From NCBI RefSeq assembly GCF_001421515.1, contig NZ_LMKM01000023.1, positions 191,707 through 255,706 of the forward strand: a stretch of DNA of 64,000 nucleotides, given 5' to 3'. Below the pieces are notes generated by a model. It ran no database searches, was not told where the DNA came from, and saw nothing but the letters and a program-made list of their open reading frames with translations. The position numbers and the translations under genes were made by a program. Of the stretch, positions 25,701 through 34,206 are shown piece after piece (the first letter of the stretch is position 1; the number at the start of each line of letters is the position of its first letter). This DNA is from Pedobacter sp. Leaf216 (GTDB lineage Bacteria > Bacteroidota > Bacteroidia > Sphingobacteriales > Sphingobacteriaceae).

Positions 25701-27104
25701 ATGAAAAACAGATTAATTCTCATCCCGGGCATGCTGATCTTTCTTGCCTTCGCTTGTAAAAAGAAAGCATTGGAAGATGTTCAGCAGATTTCTAAAAGCC
25801 CAGTTTCACTAAAAAATAATGCATTACTGGCAGAACCACCCCTTACCTGGCAGGAACATTGGTTCGATCATGTACAAGTTTTACAGCGTTTCTATCACGA
25901 TACGAGTATTGTGGTATACCATGATAATGATGTGAGCAATACGGTTACCTGGCCTAATACTTACCTGGCGCAGGTTTGGAACTACACTAAAAACAAATAT
26001 GGTTCTTTTGGTTCCGACTCACGTTTATGGGCAATATTCCATACCGGGAAATATAGTGGTGGGCATCCCAGCACTTATATGGATGCAAGCCACGATTATA
26101 GAAACGTAATTGACGTAGGCTCATCAAGTACAAGTGCATGGCTATCGGGCACAGGCAACGATCTAGACCTTACTACACATGAAGTTGGGCATATTGTTGA
26201 AGGCGCATCACGAAATGTGCTGAATTCGCCTGCATTTGGCATCTGGCACGATAGCAAATGGATGGAAATATACATTTATGATGTTTATAAAGGCCTCAAC
26301 CGCCCCGCCGATGTTCAGCGTTGGTATAATCTTGTAGCCAATGGTGCCGAAAACTATCCACGTGCACAAACTTACTGGTTTAGAGATTGGTTCTTCCCAA
26401 TTTACAGTCAGCAGGGCGATGCAAGTTCTTTAAACAAGTATTTTAGCTTATTGGCACAATACTTCCCAAAAGAAACTGTAAATAATGGCCAGTCCAATAT
26501 TATGCGTTTCTCCAGATCAATGAACTATGGTGAATTTATCCATTTTTGGAGTGGTGCAACCGGTATAGACCTTAAGCCGCTTGCTTTAAGTGCTTTCGGT
26601 AGCCTGGATGAACAAGGCAATGATTGGACGGCTCAACTGAGCACAGCAAAAACCGCTTTCCCAAATGTAAGCTACCTTAAAGATATTACCAGCCAGGCTA
26701 CCTTGAGCGTAAGTAACGAAAATTCGGGTGGCACATCAGCTACAGAGGGCTCATCAAAACTTGCGGATAGTTATTATAATACCAAATTCTTTTTGGGCAG
26801 TTACCCAACATCTTTTTGGGCACAGTTTAGCTTCCCATCAAGTCAGGTTGTTAGAGGATACACCATTACCGCAGGCAATGACGCCCCTGATCGCGATCCG
26901 AAGGCTTGGAAACTGATGGGCTCCAATGATAATATAAACTTTACGCAACTGGATATCCGCAGCAACCAAACTTTTGATCTTAGAAAACAGACTAAAAAAA
27001 TAGTGATCAGCAACGCCACGGCCTATAAATATTATAAGCTTTTTATTACCTCTAACAATGGCAGTGTTGATCTTCAGTTTAGCGAATGGAGGTTATTGCA
27101 GTAA
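25701..27104 (+). CDS. Zinc-metalloprotease-like lipoprotein with discoidin domain
   Basis: 467 residues. The lipobox ends at Cys19 (FLAFACKKK). The central region holds HEVGH at 160-164 (THEVGHIVEGAS), a zinc-binding HExxH motif; an H/E third ligand is likely but I cannot place it firmly. The C-terminal ~125 residues look like an F5/8 type C (discoidin) carbohydrate-binding domain, with FSFPSSQVVRGYTITAGNDAPDRDPKAWKLMGSND and a closing FSEWRLLQ. It is probably surface or periplasmic, acting on glycoprotein or peptide. The gene is divergent from the SusCD operon, but shared regulation is not shown. Confidence 0.75.
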   Translation: MKNRLILIPGMLIFLAFACKKKALEDVQQISKSPVSLKNNALLAEPPLTWQEHWFDHVQVLQRFYHDTSIVVYHDNDVSNTVTWPNTYLAQVWNYTKNKYGSFGSDSRLWAIFHTGKYSGGHPSTYMDASHDYRNVIDVGSSSTSAWLSGTGNDLDLTTHEVGHIVEGASRNVLNSPAFGIWHDSKWMEIYIYDVYKGLNRPADVQRWYNLVANGAENYPRAQTYWFRDWFFPIYSQQGDASSLNKYFSLLAQYFPKETVNNGQSNIMRFSRSMNYGEFIHFWSGATGIDLKPLALSAFGSLDEQGNDWTAQLSTAKTAFPNVSYLKDITSQATLSVSNENSGGTSATEGSSKLADSYYNTKFFLGSYPTSFWAQFSFPSSQVVRGYTITAGNDAPDRDPKAWKLMGSNDNINFTQLDIRSNQTFDLRKQTKKIVISNATAYKYYKLFITSNNGSVDLQFSEWRLLQ

Positions 27105-27115
27105 AATATTGATGA

Positions 27116-27151
27116 TGACCGGAAATTTAAGAGTTGAGCAATTTCCGGTCA
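27116..27151 (+). terminator. Terminator after the metalloprotease-like gene
   Basis: TGACCGGAAATT (27116-27127) and AATTTCCGGTCA (27140-27151) form a perfect 12-bp stem with a 12-nt loop, followed by TTGTTTC, 12 bp after the stop codon. Confidence 0.7.
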
Positions 27152-27574
27152 TTGTTTCAATCGCCCTCTTCGAAGCTTCGTAGCTTATTATAAATCAGCA
27201 CAATACACTAAGATCAGGCTTTTTTTTCAAAATCTGATCCAGTTGCCATGCATCAAATTTCTACATCTATCTTGCTGTAGCCACGTTTTTCAAATAGAAG
27301 GAGAATTTTGTTCAAATTGGCAAGCAAGCGCTCTAAGTTATGGTTAAGGCATGCAGTATATTAAGATGCAAACAGGAATTATTTTCCGTCCTTTTTCAGA
27401 AAGATTTTATGTGTAAAGTATTTCGTCTATAAAATTATTCAGCTGTACACTACACTTCTAACGTAGCGGTACAGTACTGATTATAAAAAGTTAAAAATCA
27501 ATATTAAATGGGCAGATTGTAAAAATTATTGATCGAGACGTCCCAATCGGCATCTTTTTTGTTACATCCACCGC
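27152..27574. other. Intergenic region, nothing recognised
   Basis: About 420 bases after the terminator. No open frame, repeat or RNA gene could be supported; it is AT-rich with scattered stops on both strands. Confidence 0.5.
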
Positions 27575-27721
27575 ATGAAAACGAAAGATATAATCAGTGC
27601 GCTCTTAGGTATATTGATTATGGCCATAACGTATTGGCTGCTGTTTTACCAGCTCTCCCCTAAAGAGCACAAAGAGGTTAAAACATTTTCATCATTGCCA
27701 AAATCCAAAAGTTTAGAATAG
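27575..27721 (+). CDS. 48-residue single-pass membrane protein
   Basis: A short open frame starting MKTKDIISALLGILIMAI and ending in a TAG. Residues ~6-26 form one hydrophobic helix with aromatic WLLFY at its end; the tail is Lys/Ser-rich (KEHKEVKTFSS…). A charged start, helix and charged tail suggest an inner-membrane peptide with the N-terminus inside. There is no recognisable family and no clear ribosome-binding site. It is bordered by non-coding DNA on the left and by a convergent permease gene on the right. Confidence 0.5.
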   Translation: MKTKDIISALLGILIMAITYWLLFYQLSPKEHKEVKTFSSLPKSKSLE

Positions 27722-27819
27722 TTATTTCTCCTGGATGTAATTGGCTTGATTCACTTCGGATAGCAGTGCTATTTTAGCCCAAAAATTAATATCACATCAG
27801 GATCAATCGCCAGAGAATT

Positions 27820-29109
27820 TTATACAAACTGGTTTAACACCAATACCCCAACAAGGCCCAAAATGGAAACCAGGCTTTCCATAACCGTCCATGTGGTAAA
27901 AGTTTCTTTGAGACTGATATTAAAATATTCTTTAAACATCCAGAAACCGGTATCATTTACGTGCGAAAACATCAAACTTCCGGCACCAACGGATAATACC
28001 ATTAATTCTGGTGGTGCTCCGGGTCCGATTAACGGGAGTACCATACCCGATGCGGTTAATGCTGCGACCGTTGCCGAACCTAAAGTTACCCGTAACGAAG
28101 CAGTAATTAACCAGGCGAGCAGCAGTGGCGATAAATTTAAACCTCCTGTAAGTTGTTTAACGGTTTCGCCCATTCCACTATCAATTAAAATTTGCTTAAA
28201 AGCTCCACCCGCAGCAATAATCAGAATAATCATGGCAATGCTCTTAACGCCTTCCGCACAAGATTCCATAGCCTTAGCGATGCTGGTTTTTTGAACGGCC
28301 AAAGCAATGATAACCGAAATTAATAGTGCCGCGGTAGGATCTGCCAGAAATACAAACAGTGGTTTACCAATATAAGCGAACTTGATACTGCTTCCTATAG
28401 TTCCGGCAATGATTAGAAATACTGGTAATAAGGCTGTAACAAAACTTCTTGCGGCAGAAGGGAGATTTTCTTCTTCGCTGATGTTAAAATCGTGAATATT
28501 AGCAGTTTGATCGCGTTTAATAATCATTCTTGGAAAGTAAATTCCGGCAATAATTGCTATTGGCACACTTAATATTAACCCATAAATTAATGTTTTACCA
28601 ATATCTGCATGAAAAATTCCTGCCAAAGCAACCGGCCCCGGATGAGGGGGTAAAAAGCCGTGGGTTACTGAAAGTGCGGTGGCCATTGGAATGCCAATAT
28701 ATAATTTAGAAAGACCAGTAGCAGCTGAAATTGCAAATACCAAAGGGATGAGCACTACAAAACCTGCATTGTAAAATAGTGGAATCCCAACTAAAAGGCC
28801 TGTTAACAAAACGGCCCATTGGATGTTCTTTTTACCAAAAGCTCCAATGAGAATGAAAACAATCTTTTTCGCCGAGCCGCTATCCTCAATCAATTTACCC
28901 ATCATGGCCCCGAGTGCCAATACCATAACCATACTCCCGAGTGTACTACCTATACCATTACTGATGGCACTCATTACCTTTGTGGCTGGCATACCCAATA
29001 ACAAACCGGTAATAATGGCCACTGCAATTAATGCAATCATCGGGTTGATCTTTTTGAGAATCAGCACGAAAAGCAACAAAATTCCGAAGAGTAATATGAA
29101 TAATGACAT
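27820..29109 (-). CDS. Gluconate:H+ symporter family (GntP) permease
   Basis: 429 residues with about 12 membrane helices. Family features include HGFLPPHPGPVALAGIFHADIG (~150-171) and SHVNDTGFWMFKEYFNISLKETFTTW near the C-terminus, both signatures of GntP transporters. It moves gluconate or a related sugar acid with protons. No gluconate kinase or sugar-acid gene adjoins it, so the substrate remains open (gluconate, idonate, fructuronate or glycerate). Confidence 0.92.
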   Translation of the reverse strand: MSLFILLFGILLLFVLILKKINPMIALIAVAIITGLLLGMPATKVMSAISNGIGSTLGSMVMVLALGAMMGKLIEDSGSAKKIVFILIGAFGKKNIQWAVLLTGLLVGIPLFYNAGFVVLIPLVFAISAATGLSKLYIGIPMATALSVTHGFLPPHPGPVALAGIFHADIGKTLIYGLILSVPIAIIAGIYFPRMIIKRDQTANIHDFNISEEENLPSAARSFVTALLPVFLIIAGTIGSSIKFAYIGKPLFVFLADPTAALLISVIIALAVQKTSIAKAMESCAEGVKSIAMIILIIAAGGAFKQILIDSGMGETVKQLTGGLNLSPLLLAWLITASLRVTLGSATVAALTASGMVLPLIGPGAPPELMVLSVGAGSLMFSHVNDTGFWMFKEYFNISLKETFTTWTVMESLVSILGLVGVLVLNQFV

Positions 29110-29225
29110 TTGGTTAGGGTTTAGGCAATGTACTTTGCCACAGGTGCACTTGATGGAACAGGTTTTTTCATACCTGTACTTTTCTAATTAACTGTGGCTA
29201 ATTTCTCATTCAATTTAGGTTTAAT

Positions 29226-29408
29226 TTATTTCTTAATAACAATGGTTCTGCCCGTAACAAGATTAAACTCGTAAATCCGATACAAACCATCATCGCTGAT
29301 TTCTATGGTTTCTACCAAACCTGTTTTGCTAAAGGTATCGGTTACCATATCGCCGATTTTTACATCTTGAAGAATATCGCTGGGTGTATCGCTATTTAAT
29401 CTGATCAT
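29226..29408 (-). CDS. 60-residue conserved-looking hypothetical protein
   Basis: 60 residues from ATG 29408 (MIRLNSDTPSDI); the frame is open a further 12 codons upstream, but that part looks non-coding. It is acidic then basic, with beta-rich alternation (GDMVTDTFSKTGLVETIEI, then YRIYEFNLVTGRTIVIKK), consistent with a small beta-barrel or KOW-like fold. No function is known. It stands alone between the permease and the FtsX gene. Confidence 0.6.
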   Translation of the reverse strand: MIRLNSDTPSDILQDVKIGDMVTDTFSKTGLVETIEISDDGLYRIYEFNLVTGRTIVIKK

Positions 29409-29541
29409 AAAAGTAAAAGTATCGATTATTAATAAAATCTCCACCGATTGTGTTTAGCAATGTTTTAAATTTAGAAGCAATCGGATTTTAATTTGCTTTT
29501 AAATCTCTTGGCTGGTACTGGTAGCAGAGCTTTAGGAGCTC

Positions 29542-32076
29542 CTAACTCTCTGTTCTTAAAATTTTTAGAGGCGGCTGATTAAGGATACTTCTTGTGCTCA
29601 GCACTCCTGTAATAACCACCAGTAATACAATCGAGCCAAATAACAACACAGTTGGCAGAAGTGGTGGTGTAAATGCCGCATCGAAGACAAATTTAGCCAA
29701 AGCCCAACTGCCACCAATGGCTAAAATTAGTCCTGTAGCTGCAGCAAAAGCACCTAAAAATAAATATTCGATGGCATTTATGGCTAAAATCTGCTTTTTA
29801 CTCGCTCCCATTGTACGCAATAAAATACTTTCTTTTATCCTTTGGTTTTTACTGGTAAGTACCGACGATATTAAAACAATCCATCCGGTAACCATGCTAA
29901 AACCGGCCATAAATTGAATTACGAAACCAATTTTGCTTAACAACTCATCAAGCAGTTTTAAAATCAGATCTAAATCGATTACCGATACATTAGGAAATTT
30001 TTGCACCACTTCTCCCTGGAAACGGGCAGAAACTTCACCTGATGGTACCCTTGTCATCAATACATGAAACTGTGGTGCTTCTTCTAACACCCCGGCCGGA
30101 AAAACCACCCTAAAATTGGTTTGCATCCTGCTCCAGTTTACCTCACGCAAACTTCCTACAACCGTCGGAATCATCATGCCCTGCACATTAAAAAGAATTT
30201 TGTCGTTCAGTTCAACGTTAATCGATTGTGCATAACGCTGATCCAGTGAAATATAAACGGTTTCATTGGCTTTAATTTTTCCAATCCATTTACCTGAAGT
30301 GATTTTCTCAGCCGCCGTTAAAGTATCCTGATAAGTAGCCCTGATCTCGTTGCGATAAGCCCTCCTGTTATTGGTATCGGCACTGGCTTTTTTGCCATTA
30401 ATTTCTTCAATGCGCATCGTTATCACCGGAACCTGGTTCATCAATGGCAATTTAAAAGCTTTCGTTAAACTATCCAACCCTTCTTTTTGCGTATTCTGAA
30501 TATCGAACATCACCATATTTGGCTGATTGGCACCCGATGAAAGTGTTACCCGGCTCATTAATATACCTTGCACGAAGAATAATGTACAGATAAATGCGGT
30601 TGATAAACCTATGGAAACGGTTAACATTAATGTTTGGTTATTGGGCCTGTAAAGATTGGCAAAGCCCTGTCGCCATAAGTAGCTCGATGAATTTGGCAAC
30701 AGTTTGCGCACCATATACATCAATAACTTAGATAGTATGATCAACAGCAGAAAAGCAATGGCTATACTTAAGGTAAATGCCAGGGTTTGCACCCATGTTT
30801 TCATTTGCAAATGCGTAAAACCTGTAATAAAGGCGGCCATAAGCAGGTATACCAGCCAGGTTAAAGGGTCTCTTTTGCCCCCCGTTTTTTCGAAAGATAA
30901 CCTGATGGCATTTAAAGGTGAAATACGCCTTACAGACAATAATGATGGAAGGGCAAAAAGAATTGAAATGATGAGGCCAAGCAAAATTCCCTGCGCAACA
31001 GCAAACCACGACACTTGCATGGTAATTTCTACAGGTAAAAAATCTTTTAAAACCAATGGAAGCAGAAACTGGATACCCGTACCTAAAATTGCGCCCAAAA
31101 CCGAAGCAATTAAACCTATAAAAAAAACCTGAATGAGATAAATTATAAAAGCATGCCGTGATTTTAAGCCCAAACACCTTAAAGTAGCAATGGCACTCAA
31201 TTTTTCCTGAATGTAAACGTGTATGGCACTGCCTACACCCACACAGCCTAATAATAGGGCAATAAATCCCGATAGGGCCAGAAAACGGTTTACATCTTTA
31301 AAAGACCTTCCGGTTTGTTCCTTTCTCGATTCTACCGTGTCGGCATCAAAACCTTCTTTTTCCAGTTTTGCATCCTGTTTTTTAACCCATTCATCAATAC
31401 CTGATGGATCGTTATATTTAAAGTAAAATTTATTGTTGATCCGGCTTCCGGTTTTGATCAGATTTGTTTTATCAAGCGTTTGCAGCGGAATGTAAACCGT
31501 TGGCGCAATACTCGAACCGATTCCTGTTTGGCCTGGAGCCTTTGTTAAGGTACCAAGTATATTAAAGTTTAAATCGCCGATTTTTACCGAATCGCCAACC
31601 TTAGCCTTAAACTGCAACATCAGTGTTTGATCTACCAGTGCATTTCTTCCCGATTGAAAGTTTTTTGCAGCAGCCAGCGGGATGGTTTCTATTATACCGT
31701 AATAGGGATAATTACCTTCAAGTGCTTTCATTTGTACCAAGCGGCTGCCCCCACCCTTCTGAAAGTAAATCATCGAGGCAAATGTTTTCTCCTGCGACCT
31801 TTCATCGCCAAGCGTATCGAGCATTTTTTGCATCGCTTTGCTTACACCTTTACGACTATCCAAAACCAGATCGGCGCCGGTAAGCTCTTTTGCCTGCGCA
31901 TCAATATCTTTTTGCAGGTTATCTTTAAATGAGTACACAGCAACAAGCGCCGCAATACCCAACACAATTGATGATATAAAAAGAAGTAAACGCGCACGGT
32001 TTTTCCGGCTATCGCGCCAGGCCATTTTAAACAGCCACGAAAGTTTAACGCTTTGCTTTGGAAGGGTATTAGGCAT
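29542..32076 (-). CDS. ABC transporter permease, FtsX/YbbP type
   Basis: 844 residues. It has an N-terminal helix after SWLFKMAWRDSRKNRARLLLF, a large periplasmic domain, one FtsX domain (~265-390), further helices, a second periplasmic domain, and a second FtsX domain (~715-835). This two-FtsX layout is that of YbbP. The gene overlaps the ATPase gene by 8 bp and works with it. In E. coli ybbA-ybbP is divergent from tesA, as here, which supports orthology. The substrate is unknown; lipids or lipoprotein handling have been proposed for related systems. Confidence 0.9.
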   Translation of the reverse strand: MPNTLPKQSVKLSWLFKMAWRDSRKNRARLLLFISSIVLGIAALVAVYSFKDNLQKDIDAQAKELTGADLVLDSRKGVSKAMQKMLDTLGDERSQEKTFASMIYFQKGGGSRLVQMKALEGNYPYYGIIETIPLAAAKNFQSGRNALVDQTLMLQFKAKVGDSVKIGDLNFNILGTLTKAPGQTGIGSSIAPTVYIPLQTLDKTNLIKTGSRINNKFYFKYNDPSGIDEWVKKQDAKLEKEGFDADTVESRKEQTGRSFKDVNRFLALSGFIALLLGCVGVGSAIHVYIQEKLSAIATLRCLGLKSRHAFIIYLIQVFFIGLIASVLGAILGTGIQFLLPLVLKDFLPVEITMQVSWFAVAQGILLGLIISILFALPSLLSVRRISPLNAIRLSFEKTGGKRDPLTWLVYLLMAAFITGFTHLQMKTWVQTLAFTLSIAIAFLLLIILSKLLMYMVRKLLPNSSSYLWRQGFANLYRPNNQTLMLTVSIGLSTAFICTLFFVQGILMSRVTLSSGANQPNMVMFDIQNTQKEGLDSLTKAFKLPLMNQVPVITMRIEEINGKKASADTNNRRAYRNEIRATYQDTLTAAEKITSGKWIGKIKANETVYISLDQRYAQSINVELNDKILFNVQGMMIPTVVGSLREVNWSRMQTNFRVVFPAGVLEEAPQFHVLMTRVPSGEVSARFQGEVVQKFPNVSVIDLDLILKLLDELLSKIGFVIQFMAGFSMVTGWIVLISSVLTSKNQRIKESILLRTMGASKKQILAINAIEYLFLGAFAAATGLILAIGGSWALAKFVFDAAFTPPLLPTVLLFGSIVLLVVITGVLSTRSILNQPPLKILRTES

Positions 32077-32758
32077 AAGTAGGATTTTCGTCTGAAATGA
32101 TTACGCCACCTTTAATTTTAATGCTTCTTGCTGTTTTTGCTGCCAGTTCTAAATCGTGTGTTACAATTACCAATGTGGTTCCGGCATCTTTATTCAGGTC
32201 GAAAAGCAGTTTAATTACTTTCTCACTTGTTTCTGCATCTAAGTTCCCGGTAGGTTCATCAGCAAAAAGAATGGCAGGCTGATTGGAAAATGCACGGGCC
32301 AACGAAACCCTTTGTTGTTCTCCGCCAGATAATTGAACCGGATAATGGTGCGCCCGGTTAGCCAGCCCCACTTTATCAAGCAGATCTAAAGCATGCGTAC
32401 GGATATTTTTTGCGCCCCTTAATTCTAAAGGAACCATTACATTTTCGAGTGCAGTTAAGGTCGGCAAAAGCTGAAAATTTTGAAAGATAAAGCCTACATA
32501 CTGGTTTCTAACCGCAGCACGCTCATCTTCATTTAATTTCTCCAACGCAATACCATTCAATTCAACAGTTCCATTGCTCGCAAGGTCTAAACCTGCGCAT
32601 AAACCCAGTAGAGTTGTTTTTCCGCTTCCGGAAGGTCCGGTAATGGCCACTGTTGAGCCAGCAGCGATAGAAAAATTAATGTTATCCAGAACGGTAAGTT
32701 CTCGTCCGGCGCTTTGGTAAATTTTGCTTACATTTCGGATATTCAATATGCTTTCCAA
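32069..32758 (-). CDS. ABC transporter ATPase, YbbA/LolD type
   Basis: 229 residues. Walker A GPSGSGKTT (41-49), Q-loop in FIFQNFQLLP, signature LSGGEQQR (143-150), Walker B ILFADEP (163-169), and switch His in VTHD. The sequence is of the LolD/MacB/YbbA group, which powers FtsX-type permeases. It is the first gene of the operon. An exact TAnnTTTG box on the minus strand (32803-32796) lies 38 bp upstream, though I see no good -33 element. Confidence 0.93.
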   Translation of the reverse strand: MESILNIRNVSKIYQSAGRELTVLDNINFSIAAGSTVAITGPSGSGKTTLLGLCAGLDLASNGTVELNGIALEKLNEDERAAVRNQYVGFIFQNFQLLPTLTALENVMVPLELRGAKNIRTHALDLLDKVGLANRAHHYPVQLSGGEQQRVSLARAFSNQPAILFADEPTGNLDAETSEKVIKLLFDLNKDAGTTLVIVTHDLELAAKTARSIKIKGGVIISDENPTYA

Positions 32759-32795
32759 TAGCTGATATTTTTAGGGTTTGTGTATCTACATTTAC

Positions 32796-32803
32796 CAAAC
32801 ATA
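32796..32803 (-). promoter_or_regulatory. -7 promoter box of the ABC transporter operon
   Basis: TATGTTTG on the minus strand matches TAnnTTTG exactly. No matching TTTG is seen 19-21 nt further upstream, so the call rests on the -7 box and position only. Confidence 0.4.
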
Positions 32804-32863
32804 ACGGCTTGATGCCTGTTAAGATATTGGTTTAAACGAAAATTAGATTTAGATTTATTAGAT

Positions 32864-33547
32864 ATGTTACGAAAACGATTAATAGGCCTATTTGTTTTGT
32901 GTTTTGCACTGCTAAGCTGTGGAAATCAACAAAGTAAAAGCAATACCAATAAAACTTTAGATTCGGCTGACCAAAAATCAGCAACTGTAGCGCAGGAAAA
33001 GAAAAACATTCTTTTTTTTGGCACCAGTTTAACTGCAGGATACGGACTTGACCCTACGGAAGCTTACCCGGCATTGATTCAAAATAGAATCGACTCCTTA
33101 AAAATGCCCTATGAGGTAATCAATGGTGGTTTAAGTGGCGAAACCTCTGCCGGTGGCAAAGGCAGAATTGATTGGTTGCTTAAACAGCGCGTGGATATTT
33201 TTGTGCTCGAACTAGGAGCAAATGATGGCTTGCGGGGTTTACCGGTTGCGCAAACCATAAAAAACCTACAGGCAATTATTGATCGGGTTAAAGCTAAATA
33301 TCCGGATGCTAAAATGGTGTTGGCTGGTATGCAGGTACCACCAAATATGGGCGCAAAATATGCATCCGACTTTAAAAACATCTTTCCTGATTTAGCCAAG
33401 AAGAATCAAATGGCTTTAATTCCATTTTTATTAGATAAGGTTGGCGGTATTCCTAAATTAAACCAGGCTGATGGTATTCATCCTACCGCTGAAGGAGATA
33501 AAATTCTTGCAGAAAATGTTTGGGTAGTGCTAAAGGATTTATTGTAA
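32864..33547 (+). CDS. tesA: TesA-type GDSL esterase/lysophospholipase, lipoprotein
   Basis: 227 residues. The signal peptide has a lipobox ending at Cys19 (ALLSCGNQ). SGNH hydrolase blocks: nucleophile Ser55 in FFGTSLTAGYG (block I, with Thr in place of the usual Asp of GDSL), Gly in NGGLSGETSAGG (block II), GAND (118-121, block III), and Asp203/His206 in DGIHPTAEG (block V). It hydrolyses esters or thioesters of fatty acids in the periplasm. It is divergent from the YbbA/YbbP-type transporter genes, as in E. coli. Confidence 0.9.
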   Translation: MLRKRLIGLFVLCFALLSCGNQQSKSNTNKTLDSADQKSATVAQEKKNILFFGTSLTAGYGLDPTEAYPALIQNRIDSLKMPYEVINGGLSGETSAGGKGRIDWLLKQRVDIFVLELGANDGLRGLPVAQTIKNLQAIIDRVKAKYPDAKMVLAGMQVPPNMGAKYASDFKNIFPDLAKKNQMALIPFLLDKVGGIPKLNQADGIHPTAEGDKILAENVWVVLKDLL

Positions 33548-33682
33548 GACCCATCAATTTCAAATAAAAAGATTGCCGATAATAAATACAAACAGAAAGA
33601 ATATTAAAAATCATTTAACTGATAATGATTCAGTTAACACAACTCCTAGATATAATCATGTACTAGTGAGGACCCAAAATGC

Positions 33683-33696
33683 AAACAATATTGTTT
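33683..33696. promoter_or_regulatory. Palindromic operator of the toxin-antitoxin pair
   Basis: AAACAATATTGTTT is a perfect 14-bp palindrome, 11 bp before the antitoxin ATG and abutting the -7 box. Autoregulation by a HigA-type antitoxin at such a site would be usual. Confidence 0.6.
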
Positions 33697-33703
33697 ACAT
33701 TTG
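33696..33703 (+). promoter_or_regulatory. -7 box, probably leaderless transcript
   Basis: TACATTTG matches TAnnTTTG exactly. The antitoxin ATG (33708) lies 5 nt after its last base, the same spacing as at the MarR-GNAT gene. No clear -33 TTTG is present. Confidence 0.45.
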
Positions 33704-33707
33704 TATT

Positions 33708-34202
33708 ATGTTCAAAAAGCTATCAATATTAAAAGGACTCCATCCAGGCTTTTTTCTGGAGCATGAGCTTAAGAAAAAAAAGCTTTCTAAACGGAGTTTC
33801 GCTCTTTCCTTAGCAGAGCATCCACAAACCATTGGGGCAATTACCAAAGGAAACAGAGATATGAACACCAATCTTTCATTGCGGATTGAAAATGCACTTG
33901 GTTTGGAAGAAGGTTTTTTAATGACACTTCAAGCCTTTTATGACATCAAAAAAGAAAAGCAAAAGCAAAAATTAACACCTAATCTCTCTGTTTTTAGCCC
34001 AACGTTGTTTTGGGATACCAAAATTGAAAATATTGATTGGAATCTTCATAAAAAATCTATTGTAAGCCGAATATTTGAATATGGCAATGAAAATGAAAAA
34101 CAAGAGATTTTGAGTTTTTATGGAAAAGATACGGTGGAAAAATTACTTTCTACACCTTCAAATAGTCGTCCGAAAAGCTTAAATGGAATTAACATAATTT
34201 AG
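33708..34202 (+). CDS. HigA-like antitoxin with DUF6922-like C-terminal domain
   Basis: 164 residues from ATG 33708; the open frame upstream crosses the promoter and operator and is not used. Residues 10-80 match the HigA/XRE antitoxin pattern: GLHPGFFLEHELKKKKLSKRSFA, a helix-turn-helix around AEHPQTIGAITKG, and GLEEGFLMTLQAFYDI. Residues ~98-148 (LFWDTKIENIDWNLHKKSIVSRIFEYG…ILSFYGKDTVEKLL) resemble the short DUF6922 domain I associate with genes next to AbiEii toxins. It ends 4 bp before the nucleotidyltransferase gene, so this is its likely antitoxin and repressor. Confidence 0.82.
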   Translation: MFKKLSILKGLHPGFFLEHELKKKKLSKRSFALSLAEHPQTIGAITKGNRDMNTNLSLRIENALGLEEGFLMTLQAFYDIKKEKQKQKLTPNLSVFSPTLFWDTKIENIDWNLHKKSIVSRIFEYGNENEKQEILSFYGKDTVEKLLSTPSNSRPKSLNGINII

Positions 34203-34206
34203 TTTA

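Noticed and set aside
27863..28294. 143-codon plus-strand frame
   Set aside because: Antisense of the GntP permease gene; composition follows the opposite strand.
30704..31177. Long open frames on both strands within the FtsX permease gene
   Set aside because: They are shadows of the permease frame; no domain, start signal or coherent protein sequence.
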